A program made the translations under genes and the position numbers. The notes beneath the pieces were generated by a model. The model was not told the origin of the DNA. It was given only the letters and a program-made list of their open reading frames with translations, and made no database searches. Shown one piece after another: positions 1 through 7,115 of a stretch of DNA of 14,891 bases. The stretch lies in contig JAKDLE010000011.1 of the NCBI GenBank assembly GCA_030453005.1, forward strand, positions 1-14,891, in the 5' to 3' direction. The number at the start of each line of letters is the position of its first letter. Within the stretch, counting starts at the first letter, position 1. This DNA is from Pseudonocardia sp. GTDB taxonomy: Bacteria; Actinomycetota; Actinomycetes; Mycobacteriales; Pseudonocardiaceae.

Positions 1-166
1 GCCGCAAACGGGTCGGGTCCCCCAGCGCGCGGAAGAACTTTGCCACCACCCCCACCTGCTCACCCGCCTCACCGAGCAGCGGCGCCGCCCCCATCGCAGC
101 CGGAGAGGCCCCTGCCGCAGGGGTAGAGGGTGCGGGAGGGGCGGTGGCGCCCGAGTTGCCGGTCAT
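1..166 (-). CDS. ArsR-family metal-sensing regulator, N-terminal part (cut by window edge)
   Basis: Only the first 55 codons lie in the window. Reading the minus strand from the ATG at 166 gives a Pro/Ala-rich N-terminal tail of about 35 residues. It is followed by VAKFFRALGDPTRLR, the start of the winged-helix domain of ArsR/SmtB repressors (the usual pattern is F-ALGDPTRLRLL). There is no stop up to the window edge. A GGGAG sequence lies about 10 bases before the ATG, and an internal ATG at codon 25 is a possible alternative start. The gene is divergent to merA, the arrangement known from actinobacterial mer operons that use an ArsR-type rather than MerR-type regulator. I infer that it represses merA/merB and itself through the shared intergenic region and is released by Hg(II). 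The metal-binding cysteines would lie outside the window, so the metal sensed is not shown here. Confidence 0.8.
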   Translation of the reverse strand, partial: MTGNSGATAPPAPSTPAAGASPAAMGAAPLLGEAGEQVGVVAKFFRALGDPTRLR

Positions 167-207
167 CGTGTCCCAGCTCCCTTCCACGAACGACGCATCC
201 GCCTGGA

Positions 208-235
208 CGAATGCTAGGAGGTTAGCATACATTCG
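208..235. promoter_or_regulatory. Dyad in the divergent arsR-type/merA intergenic region, candidate operator
   Basis: ATGCTA (211-216) and TAGCAT (223-228) are perfect inverted arms around six bases. An outer pair, CGAATG (208-213) and CATTCG (230-235), has a centre shifted by two bases. The site is locally AT-richer than its surroundings and lies between two divergent starts (166 and 354). That fits the operator of the ArsR-family repressor. I could not assign convincing -35/-10 hexamers for either direction. Operator function is inference from position and symmetry. Confidence 0.5.
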
Positions 236-353
236 GATAAGCGGATTGAACGGTTCGGTGACGGGTACCCACTCGATCAGCGACCCAGGCGATCGAGCGC
301 CCGGGCCGGGCTTGTTCGCTCGGCACTACCGCATGAGCTTGAGGAGGTTCTTC

Positions 354-1760
354 GTGAACGACACCGTGCTCGACGTGAACGGCACTGCGTTCGACCTGGC
401 CGTGATCGGTTCCGGTGGGGCGGCGATGGCCGCGGCGATCGCCGCGCGGCAGGCCGACAAGACCGTGGTGCTGGTTGAGCAGGCCACCCTGGGTGGGACG
501 TGTGTGAACGTCGGGTGTGTGCCGTCGAAGACGCTGCTGGCCGCGGCCGGGGCCCGGCACGGCGCGCTGGTCAACCCGTTCCCCGGCGCCCCGACCTCGG
601 CCGGTGGTGTGGATTTCGCGGTGCTGGTGGGGCAGAAGGACGAGCTGGTCGGTCGGCTGCGCCAGGCCAAGTACGCCGACGTCGCCGACGCCTACGGGTT
701 CGAGGTCCGCCCCGGGCGGGCCCGGTTCACCGACGAGAACACGCTGACGGTGGACGGGCAGCCTCTGCCGGCTCGCGCCTACCTGGTCGCTACCGGCGCC
801 GAGCCCGCGCACCCCGCCCTGCCCGGCCTGGACGAGATCGACTGGTTGACCTCGACCACGGCGATGGAGCAGACCGAGTTGCCCGAGTCGCTGGTCGTGA
901 TCGGCGGCGGCTATGTCGGGATGGAACAGGCGCAGCTGTTCGCCCACCTCGGCGCCCGGGTCACCCTGATCGGGCGACTCGCCCCGGCCGCGGAGCCGGA
1001 GGTCGCCGACGCGCTGCGCGCCGTGTTCGCCGACGACAGGATCACCGTCATCGAGGACCGCGCCGTCGGGGTCGAGACCGAGGGCGACGAGGTGGTCGTG
1101 GTGACCCGCAGCGGGCAGCGGGCCCGCGGGGCCCGGGTGCTGGTGGCGACCGGGCGGTCCCCGCGCACCGCCGCGCTGGACCTGGACGCGGCCGGGGTGA
1201 AGACCGACGACCGCGGCTTCGTCGTGGTCGACGCCCAGCAGGCCACCTCCAACCCGCGGATCTACGCCGCCGGTGACGTGTCCGGGGCCCCGCAGTACGT
1301 CTACGTCGCCGCCGCGTTAGGGCGGGTGGCCGCGCTCAACGCCACCGGCGCGGCCGGGCCGCGCCCGGCGACGGTCGACTACACCGGGATGCCCGGGGTG
1401 GTGTTCACCCGCCCGCAGCTCGGCACGGCAGGGCTCACCGAGGCCCAGGCGCTGGCCGCGGGACACCGCTATGAGTGCCGGGTGCTCGGCCTGTCCGATG
1501 TTCCCCGCGCGCTGGCCAACCGCGACACCCGCGGTGTGGTCAAGCTGGTCGCCGACGCCGACACCGGCAGATTGCTCGGGGTGCACGCTGCCGCCGACGC
1601 GGCCGGGGAGATCACGCTCGCCGCCACCTACGCGATCAAAGCCGGCATGACCGTCGACGAGATCGCCGACGCCTGGGCGCCGTACCTGACGATGGCCGAG
1701 AGCCTGCGCATCGCGGCCGGGTTGTTCCGCAACGAGATGCCCACCTCCTGCTGCGCCTGA
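354..1760 (+). CDS. merA: Mercuric reductase MerA (no HMA domain)
   Basis: Cytosolic FAD- and NADPH-dependent enzyme reducing Hg(II) to volatile Hg(0). From the GTG at 354 it has 468 residues. The FAD-binding glycine motif GSGGAA is at 19-24, the redox-active disulfide GTCVNVGCVPSK has Cys50 and Cys55, the NADPH-site glycines VVIGGGYVG start near 181, and a second FAD motif ending YAAGDVS is near 300. The C-terminal SCCA supplies the Cys pair that hands Hg(II) to the active site, which separates MerA from lipoamide dehydrogenase. An ORF is open from 144, but GAGGAGG at 341-347 stands six bases before GTG 354 and the upstream codons match nothing, so the longer start is rejected. The N-terminal heavy-metal-associated domain of Tn501-type MerA is absent, as in many short actinobacterial forms. 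It is first in a plus-strand operon with merB. Confidence 0.95.
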   Translation: MNDTVLDVNGTAFDLAVIGSGGAAMAAAIAARQADKTVVLVEQATLGGTCVNVGCVPSKTLLAAAGARHGALVNPFPGAPTSAGGVDFAVLVGQKDELVGRLRQAKYADVADAYGFEVRPGRARFTDENTLTVDGQPLPARAYLVATGAEPAHPALPGLDEIDWLTSTTAMEQTELPESLVVIGGGYVGMEQAQLFAHLGARVTLIGRLAPAAEPEVADALRAVFADDRITVIEDRAVGVETEGDEVVVVTRSGQRARGARVLVATGRSPRTAALDLDAAGVKTDDRGFVVVDAQQATSNPRIYAAGDVSGAPQYVYVAAALGRVAALNATGAAGPRPATVDYTGMPGVVFTRPQLGTAGLTEAQALAAGHRYECRVLGLSDVPRALANRDTRGVVKLVADADTGRLLGVHAAADAAGEITLAATYAIKAGMTVDEIADAWAPYLTMAESLRIAAGLFRNEMPTSCCA

Positions 1761-1808
1761 CCCCGCAGCCCACCCCCTCACTCGATCTCCAGAAGGGACG
1801 TTCCTGTC

Positions 1809-2462
1809 GTGAGCATCGACGCCGACCACCTCGCCACCCGACTCGGTGAGACCATCAGCTCCGCCCCCGGGACGGACGGGGCCGCGATGGGCTGGCTGTG
1901 GCCGGCGCTGCTGCGCGAGCTCGCCCGCGGCCGCCCGGTCACCGTCGAGGACCTCGCCCGGGTGACCGGCCGCAGCGCCGCCGAGGTGCGTGACGGGCTG
2001 GGTGGGTTGTCGAACACCGAGTACGACGAGCACGGCGCGGTGGTCGGGCACGGGATCACGCTGCGCGAGACCCCGCACCGGTTCACCGTGGACGGCCAGG
2101 TGCTCTACACCTGGTGCGCGCTGGACACCCTGATCTTCCCCACCGTCCTGGACCGGCCCGCACACGTCGTCTCACCCACCCCGGGCAGCGGCGAGCCGGT
2201 CACCCTGACGGTCGATCCCGCCGCCGGGGTCACCGCGCTCGACCCGGCGACCGCGGTGGTGTCGGTCCTGGTCCCCGACGGCGGCTCGTCGAGTGTGCGG
2301 GCGTCGTTCTGCGACCAGGTGCACTTCTTCGCCACCCCCGCCGCCGCCCGCGACTGGCTCGCCGAGCACCCCGGCGGCACCGTGCTGAGCGTCGCCGACG
2401 CCTTCGACCTGGGCCGGCGCCTGGCCCACGACCTGATCGCCGGCCGACCCGGCTGCTGCTGA
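1809..2462 (+). CDS. merB: Alkylmercury (organomercurial) lyase MerB
   Basis: Cleaves the carbon-mercury bond of organomercurials, giving a hydrocarbon and Hg(II), which passes to MerA. It has 217 residues, the usual family size. A winged-helix-like N-terminal region is followed by the catalytic core. The motif WCALDTLIFP carries Cys103 and Asp106, and SFCDQVHFF carries Cys168. These correspond to the catalytic Cys96/Asp99/Cys159 triad of the plasmid R831b enzyme, so all three catalytic residues are present. The GTG start at 1809 is supported by AGAAGGGA at 1791-1798. The gap after merA is only 48 bp, so the two are probably co-transcribed and the locus confers broad-spectrum mercury resistance. 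The end -GCC is Cys-rich, which may help metal transfer; that last point is inference. Confidence 0.95.
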   Translation: MSIDADHLATRLGETISSAPGTDGAAMGWLWPALLRELARGRPVTVEDLARVTGRSAAEVRDGLGGLSNTEYDEHGAVVGHGITLRETPHRFTVDGQVLYTWCALDTLIFPTVLDRPAHVVSPTPGSGEPVTLTVDPAAGVTALDPATAVVSVLVPDGGSSSVRASFCDQVHFFATPAAARDWLAEHPGGTVLSVADAFDLGRRLAHDLIAGRPGCC

Positions 2463-2483
2463 CCCGACCCAACGGGAGAACTC

Positions 2484-2999
2484 ATGTCCGCCTACACCCC
2501 CGCCGTCCTCGGCGAGGACCTCGCCGTGGCCGCGCTGGCCGGCTACCTGGGCACCAAGGCCATGGAACTGGTCAGCACGAGACTCTACGAACTCGAATCC
2601 GCGGCCGACCGGGCCCGCGAGGACACCGCCCGACCCGGGGCGCCCTATCGCATCGCCGCGGAGAAACTCACCGCGCTGGCCGGGCTGGACCTGAGCGAAC
2701 AGCAGCTCGACCAGGTGACGCTGGGCTTGCACTACGGCCTGGCGATCTCCTGGGCCCCGCTCTACGGGCAGCTGCGCCGCACCACCCGGATGCGCCCGAT
2801 CCGGGCCGGGCTGGCCACCGGGACGGCGATGAGCGTGCTCGCCGATGAGTTGATGACCCCCGCGTTCGGGTTCTCCGCCCCGAACCTGGAATACCCGCTG
2901 GCCACGCACCTGCGCGGGGTCGCCGCCCACCTGGTGTTCGGGCTGGCCGTCGCCGCGGTCACCGAGACCGCCTGGAGCCTGCGCGGCCGCCGCCCCTGA
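2484..2999 (+). CDS. DUF1440/YagU-like membrane protein of the mer operon
   Basis: A 171-residue membrane protein starting 21 bases after merB, with GGGAG at about 2474-2478 before the ATG. Hydrophobic stretches lie roughly at residues 8-25, 78-96, 108-130 and 140-165. The pattern fits the DUF1440 (YagU) family: a polar N-terminal part ending in an AGLDLSEQQ segment, then HYG, a PLYG turn, a Gly/Ala-rich helix, and a C-terminal HL-FG helix. The biochemical role of the family is not established. Its place inside a mer operon with no merT/merP/merC transporter makes a membrane role in mercury handling conceivable, but that is inference. There are no Cys residues, so a MerT-like Cys relay is unlikely. 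Family assignment is from remembered pattern only. Confidence 0.6.
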   Translation: MSAYTPAVLGEDLAVAALAGYLGTKAMELVSTRLYELESAADRAREDTARPGAPYRIAAEKLTALAGLDLSEQQLDQVTLGLHYGLAISWAPLYGQLRRTTRMRPIRAGLATGTAMSVLADELMTPAFGFSAPNLEYPLATHLRGVAAHLVFGLAVAAVTETAWSLRGRRP

Positions 3000-3020
3000 A
3001 CATGCCGACCCGGGCATCCG

Positions 3021-3035
3021 CCCCGGATCCCGGGG
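3021..3035 (+). other. GC-rich hairpin between the DUF1440-like gene and the rhodanese gene
   Basis: CCCCGG (3021-3026), loop ATC, CCGGGG (3030-3035) forms a perfect six-base-pair stem in the 69-bp gap before the next start. No T-tract follows, so it is not a classical terminator. It could mark RNA processing or partial attenuation. The gap otherwise holds only the ribosome binding site AGAAAGG at 3055-3061. Confidence 0.35.
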
Positions 3036-3068
3036 AACATCCCTTCTCGCATCCAGAAAGGTCCCACC

Positions 3069-3737
3069 ATGACACCGGTTCTCTACCCGGCGCTGCGCCG
3101 GTTGCTCGACGACGGCGCGCAGCTGGTCGAGGTCCTACCCGCAGGCGAGTACCTCGAGATGCACCTGCCGGGCGCGGTCAACACCCCGCTCAAGTCCCTC
3201 GACGCCGCCACCACCACCGCCAGCCTGGACCGGGAGCGGCCGGTCATCGTGTACTGCTGGGACGCCCTTTGAGACATGAGCCCACGAGCCGCGTGCCGGC
3301 TCGCCACGCTCGGGTTCACCCAGGTCTTCGACTACGTGCCGGGCAAGGTCGACTGGCTCGCTCGCAACCAGCCGGTCGAGGGGACCGACGCCGGCACCCG
3401 GGCGATCGGCCGGTACCTGCGCCAGGAGGTGAGCACCGCCCGGCCGGAGGAGACCATCTCGCAGGTCCGGGCCCGGGTCGCTCGATCCGCGCACCGGTTC
3501 GCGCTGGTCACCACCGCGGATGGCACCCTGCTCGGGCGGTTGCGCGCTGCCGTCCTTGACGACGCCGATCCCTTCCGGGCGGTGGGTGAGGTGATGGAGG
3601 CCGGGCCGTCCACGCTGCGCCCGAACGAGCCGGCCGCCGCGATCAAGAGCCGGCTGGTCGACAGGGGGCTGACCTACGCGATCGTCGCCGACCCGGATGG
3701 GCGCCTGCTGGGCACGGTGCATCCCGGCGACCTGTGA
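3069..3737 (+). CDS. Rhodanese-CBS protein with an in-frame TGA at the catalytic Cys position (candidate selenoprotein, else pseudogene)
   Basis: Starting at ATG 3069 (AGAAAGG seven bases before), a single frame runs to 3737, interrupted only by TGA at 3270-3272 (codon 68). Before it: a rhodanese half with the usual HLPGAVN turn and the strand VIVYCWDAL. After it, in the same frame: DMSPRAACRLATLGF, then VFDY-GKVDWLA, the end of the rhodanese fold. Residues about 115-222 form two CBS repeats. Actinobacterial relatives, as I recall them, read YCWDYQCDMSPRAAWRLE, so the TGA stands exactly at the sulfur-carrying Cys of the CX4R active-site loop (here stop-DMSPR). The 154 codons after it keep full GC3 bias and no other stop. 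Either the TGA is read as selenocysteine (see the hairpin at 3278-3317) or the gene is freshly broken. If it is broken, the ATG at 3276 could give a separate CBS protein, but no good ribosome binding site precedes it. Expected role: sulfur (or selenium) transfer with nucleotide-regulated CBS control. The link to mercury is inferred from context. Confidence 0.75.
3278..3317 (+). promoter_or_regulatory. SECIS-like hairpin directly downstream of the in-frame TGA
   Basis: CGAGCCG (3285-3291) and CGGCTCG (3297-3303) are perfect complements forming seven base pairs around the five-base loop CGTGC. The loop begins 19 bases after the TGA and has G as its second base. Bacterial SECIS elements are known as a hairpin within the coding region, with the apical loop roughly 16-37 bases after the UGA and a G in the first two loop positions, so this element fits. 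A lower stem GAGCCC (3278-3283) with GGGTTC (3312-3317, one G-U pair) can extend it across an asymmetric internal loop. The 5' arm uses the codons CCA and CGA, uncommon in this GC3-rich gene, and the A of CGA makes the A-T pair of the stem. Hairpins are common in GC-rich DNA, so this is suggestive, not proof. Confidence 0.45.
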
Positions 3738-3834
3738 CCGGACGAGTCCGGCGCTGGCGAGCGCTGTTGCAGCCGCGGTGGCGACGTCGCGGCATCCGAA
3801 CGAAACCTGCACGACCGTTGAGGAGGTCATGAAC

Positions 3835-4098
3835 ATGATGGACGGAATGATGACGGACGGAATGACGGCGGGGATGGGGCTGTGGATGGTCCTGTTCCTC
3901 GTCACGATCGTCGCGCTGCTCGGGCTGGCCGCTGTGGGCAGCGTGTCGGTCTACCGGCGGTTGCGTACGCGGCGGCGCGACGTCGCCGCCGTCGGTGGTG
4001 ACACCGCACGGGACCGGTTGCGCGAGCGCTACGCCGCCGGCGAGATCGACGATGAGGAGTACGAGCGCCGCCTTTCCACGCTCACCCACTGGGGCTGA
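3835..4098 (+). CDS. Small one-helix membrane protein with Met-rich N-terminus and C-terminal SHOCT motif
   Basis: An 87-residue protein. AGGAGG at 3821-3826 lies eight bases before ATG 3835. ATGs at 3829 (two bases away) and 3838 are alternatives, so the start is uncertain by a few residues. The N-terminus has methionine at positions 1, 2, 5, 6, 10, 14 and 18. One transmembrane helix (about 17-42) is followed by an Arg-rich stretch (RRLRTRRR), which predicts a cytoplasmic C-terminus and an outside Met-rich stub. The end, ARDRLRERYAAGEIDDEEYERRL, is a SHOCT (short C-terminal) motif, a common oligomerisation tail. It is the last intact gene of the mer-side plus-strand run and precedes the P-type ATPase remnant. 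Its function is unknown. Thioether ligands on the outer side would suit a soft metal such as Cu(I), Ag(I) or Hg(II), but that is inference. Confidence 0.8.
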   Translation: MMDGMMTDGMTAGMGLWMVLFLVTIVALLGLAAVGSVSVYRRLRTRRRDVAAVGGDTARDRLRERYAAGEIDDEEYERRLSTLTHWG

Positions 4099-4140
4099 CG
4101 GCGCCCGCGGTCGACCCCGCCACTCCGGGCATGGCCCTGA

Positions 4141-5056
4141 GAAGCCGACGAAGTGTCCCCCGGGTCGATCGACGGCACCGGGGTGCTCGAGGTCGAGGTC
4201 ACCAGCACTGCACAGGACAACTCGCTGGCCGGATCGTGGCCATCGTGCAGGCCGAGCAGGCCCGCAAGGGCAACGGCCAGCGTCTCGCCGACCGGATCGC
4301 GAAACCCCTCGTCCCGGGGTTCTGGTCGCCGCAGCGTTGACCGCCGTGATCGGCGGCCTGCTCGGGGATCCGCTGTTGTGGATCGAGCGTGTCCTGGTCG
4401 TGCCGGTCGCCGCGTCGCCGTGCGCGCTGGCGATCTCGGTCCCGCGTGGTCGCCGCGGTCGGCGCCGCCGGCAAGATCGGTGTCCTGGACAAGGGTGGCG
4501 GGGCACTGGAGGCCCTGGGCCCGGGTCCGGCGGATCGCGCTGGACAAGACCGCACCCCTGACCCGCAACCGGCCTGTGGTGGTCGAGGTGGTCACCGTCG
4601 GTGGCGTGACCCGCCAGCAGGTCCTGGCGCTGGCGGCCGCGCTGGAGGCGCGTAGCGAACCCTCCGGTGGCGCGGGCCATCCTGGCCGCCGTCGACCGGC
4701 CCACCTCGGGGCCGCGGAAGTGGAGGCGGTGCCCGGCGCGGGCTGATTGGACAACGATGGTCGGACGCTGCGGCTGGGCCGCCCCGGCTGGATCGACCCC
4801 GGCGAGCTGGCCGAGACCACCGGGCGGATGCAGGCCGACGGGGCCACCGCGGTACTCGTCGAGGCCGACAGGGCGCTGCTCGGGGCGATCGCGGTCCGCG
4901 ACGACTCCGCCCCGAAGTCGCCCGGTCGCCGCGCTCACTTCCTCGGCCCACGGCGGCTGCGTGGCGGTGACCGCACCACCACGCGGTTCGGCACGACCGG
5001 TGGGGTTCGCCGAGATCACCGAGCGGGGGCGCACGGTTGCAGCAGATCGCGATAAC
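4141..5056 (+). pseudogene. Remnant of a P1B-type heavy-metal-transporting ATPase (CtpG/CadA-like), multiply frameshifted
   Basis: Pieces of one metal-pump protein appear in order but in changing frames. They are GTGVLEVEVTSTAQDNSLA (actuator domain, from 4141); RIVAIVQAEQARKGNG (near 4230); GVLVAAALTAVIGGLLGDP and the transmembrane metal motif ASPCALAISVP (4320-4445); VVAAVGAAGKIGVLDKGGGA (4450-4510); RIALDKTAPLTRNRP (4530-4580); ARAILAAVDRP (near 4670); and LRLGRPGWIDPGELAETTG (4760-4830). The phosphorylation motif DKTGTLT is DKTAPLT, explained by a lost G and a gained C a few bases apart. At least six indels occur, many in short C or G runs. The N-terminal third (metal-binding region and first helices) is missing. 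Flanking genes are clean, so decay is more likely than bad sequence. SPC and the residue pattern suggest a CtpG/CadA-like pump, but the substrate cannot be stated. Confidence 0.85.
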
Positions 5057-5074
5057 CTCTCATCGTCAACAGCC

Positions 5075-6829
5075 TCAGCGTGAGCGTGAGTCGTCGTCGG
5101 GCTGCTCCTCGCGGCCGACCCCCTGCGTGACCATCTCGGACGGGGCGGCGCGGCCACCGATGTGGGCCTCCTCGCGGAACCGCTCGACGAGGTGCGGGTA
5201 GTGCAGCTCGAACGCCGGGCGCTCCGAGCGGATCCGGGGCAGCTCGGTGAAGTTGTGCCGCGGCGGCGGGCAGGTCGTGGCCCACTCCAACGAGTTGCCG
5301 AACCCCCACGGGTCGTCCACCGTGACCACCCGGCCGTAGCGGTAGCTCTTGAACACGTTCCACAGGAACGGCAGCGTCGAGGCACCCAGCACGAACGCCC
5401 CCACCGAGGAGATCGAGTTCAACATCGTGAAACCGTCCTGGGGCTGGTAGTCGACGTAGCGCCGCGGGAAGCCCTCGTTGCCCAGCCAGTGCTGCACCAG
5501 GAACGTCAGGTGGAAACCGACGAACGTCAACCAGAAGTGGACCTTGCCCAGGGTCTCGTCCATCATCCGGCCGGTCATCTTCGGGAACCAGAAGTAGATA
5601 CCCGAATACGTCGCGAACACGATCGTGCCGAACAGCACGTAGTGGAAGTGCGCCACCACGAAGTAGGTGTCGGTGACGTGGAAGTTGATCGGCGGGCTGG
5701 CCAGCAGGACCCCGGTCATGCCGCCGAACAGGAACGTGGCGGCGAACCCGATCGCGAACAGCATCGGCGTCTCGAACGTCAGCTTGCCGCGCCACATCGT
5801 GCCGATCCAGTTGACGAACTTGATACCGGTCGGGATCGCGATGAGGAAGCTGGTGAGGGAGAAGAACGCCAGCAGCACCGCGCCGGTGGCGAACATGTGG
5901 TGTGCCCACACCGCGATCGACAGCACGGTGATCGCGACGGTCGCGAACACCATCGTCTTGTAGCCGAACAGCGGCTTGCGGCTGAACACCGGGAAGACCT
6001 CGGTGACGATGCCGAAGAACGGCAGCGCCACGATGTAGACCTCGGGATGGCCGAAGAACCAGAACAGGTGCTGGTAGAGGATCGTGCCGCCGTTGGCGGG
6101 GTCGAACACGTGCCTGCCCAGGTGGCGGTCCATCAGCAGGCCGAACAGCGCCGCGGTGAGCACCGGGAACGCGATCAGGATCAGGATCGCGGTGAAGAAG
6201 ATGTTCCACGTGAAGATCGGCATCCGGAACATCGTCATGCCCGGTGCCCGCATGCAGACGATCGTGGTGATGAAGTTGACCCCGCCGAGGATCGTGCCCA
6301 GCCCGGCGACGATCAGGCCGGTGATCCACAGGTCGCCACCGACGCCCGGGGAGTAGGTGGGGTTCGACAGCGGGGTGTAGGCGAACCAGCCGAAGTCGGC
6401 GGCCCCGCCCGGGGTGAGGAAGCCCGAGAGCACCGTCAGGCCGCCGAACAGGAACAGCCAGTAGGAGAACGCGTTGAGCCGGGGGAAGGCGACGTCCGGC
6501 GCCCCGATCTGCAGCGGCACGATGTAGTTCGCGAAGCCGAACAGGATCGGGGTGGCGTAGAGCAGCAGCATGATCGTGCCGTGCATCGTGAACAGCTGGT
6601 TGTACTGCTCACCGGACAGGAACTGCTGGCCCGGCACGGCCAGCTCGCCGCGCATCAGCAGCGCCATCGCGCCGCCTGCCAGGAAGAACGCGAACGACGT
6701 GACCAGGTACAGGATCGCTATGTCCTTGGGGTCCGTCGTCCGCAGCATCTTCAGGAATGTGGATCCCTTGCCGGACCGGCGCGCCGGGTACGGGCGCGAC
6801 GTGATCGGCTTCGGGGCGACGGCTGTCAC
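5075..6829 (-). CDS. ctaD: Cytochrome c oxidase subunit I
   Basis: The catalytic subunit of the aa3-type terminal oxidase in the cytoplasmic membrane, reducing O2 to water and pumping protons. From the GTG at 6829 (GGAG six bases before) it has 584 residues, normal for actinobacteria. The open frame reaches 6979, but the extra residues match nothing. Twelve hydrophobic helices are visible. Ligands: His in TMHGTIM (about residue 83) for haem a; [10 protein letters not shown] (about 258-267) with the CuB His and the cross-linked Tyr; AHHMF (about 309) with two CuB His; and VAHFHYVLF (about 390-398) with haem a3 and haem a His. All are intact. The C-terminal tail is hydrophilic and acidic/Arg-rich. 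No ctaC, ctaE or ctaF lies beside it. It stands alone after the ATPase remnant, so it may be a second oxidase copy. CtaG and thiol-oxidising genes follow upstream on the same strand. Confidence 0.96.
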   Translation of the reverse strand: MTAVAPKPITSRPYPARRSGKGSTFLKMLRTTDPKDIAILYLVTSFAFFLAGGAMALLMRGELAVPGQQFLSGEQYNQLFTMHGTIMLLLYATPILFGFANYIVPLQIGAPDVAFPRLNAFSYWLFLFGGLTVLSGFLTPGGAADFGWFAYTPLSNPTYSPGVGGDLWITGLIVAGLGTILGGVNFITTIVCMRAPGMTMFRMPIFTWNIFFTAILILIAFPVLTAALFGLLMDRHLGRHVFDPANGGTILYQHLFWFFGHPEVYIVALPFFGIVTEVFPVFSRKPLFGYKTMVFATVAITVLSIAVWAHHMFATGAVLLAFFSLTSFLIAIPTGIKFVNWIGTMWRGKLTFETPMLFAIGFAATFLFGGMTGVLLASPPINFHVTDTYFVVAHFHYVLFGTIVFATYSGIYFWFPKMTGRMMDETLGKVHFWLTFVGFHLTFLVQHWLGNEGFPRRYVDYQPQDGFTMLNSISSVGAFVLGASTLPFLWNVFKSYRYGRVVTVDDPWGFGNSLEWATTCPPPRHNFTELPRIRSERPAFELHYPHLVERFREEAHIGGRAAPSEMVTQGVGREEQPDDDSRSR

Positions 6830-6916
6830 TGGAGGCTCCCGCACTGGGGCCTGGCTGCTCAAGACCCCGGACTTCGTAGGTCGGTATGGACTGGCTCGGA
6901 TCGTAGCTCTATGCGC

Positions 6917-6939
6917 TGTAGAAGCGCTACATGCTGTAG
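6917..6939 (-). promoter_or_regulatory. Alternating TGTAG/CTACA half-site array upstream of ctaD, candidate BlaI/CopY-type operator
   Basis: TGTAG (6917-6921), CTACA (6927-6931) and TGTAG (6935-6939) give two overlapping dyads, one with a five-base and one with a three-base centre. The site lies about 90 bases before the ctaD start. BlaI/MecI/CopY-family repressors recognise TACA/TGTA dyads, and such regulators often accompany CtaG-type and copper genes in actinobacteria. On the minus strand a TTGTTC element just upstream could be a -35, but no strong -10 is evident. The rest of 6830-7115 shows no coding signal. Confidence 0.4.
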
Positions 6940-7115
6940 AACAAGCAGCGCTGGTGCAGCCTGCCGCGGAGACCAGCAACGGCGTGGGGGTCGAACACCC
7001 TCATCCGAATCCGGGGGCGGCCAGGAGGGATCAACCGTGGCGACACCGGTTGAGCAGCCGAGCGGGATGGGGGGCGGTGCAACGCGGTTCGCTCGCCGCG
7101 GCCGGGTGGTCCTTG

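Noticed and set aside
144..353. Longer merA starting at 144 with 70 extra residues
   Set aside because: The extra stretch runs across the intergenic dyad, matches no MerA feature, and lacks a ribosome binding site, while GAGGAGG precedes GTG 354 at ideal distance.
3276..3737. Independent CBS-domain gene starting at ATG 3276
   Set aside because: No ribosome binding site precedes that ATG, and its first 40 codons are plainly the second half of the rhodanese fold in the same frame as the upstream part.
3643..5385. 580-codon minus-strand frame over the P-type ATPase remnant
   Set aside because: Arg/Pro-rich low-complexity sequence with no family. Its start lies inside ctaD in another frame, and the real signals on the plus strand explain the region.
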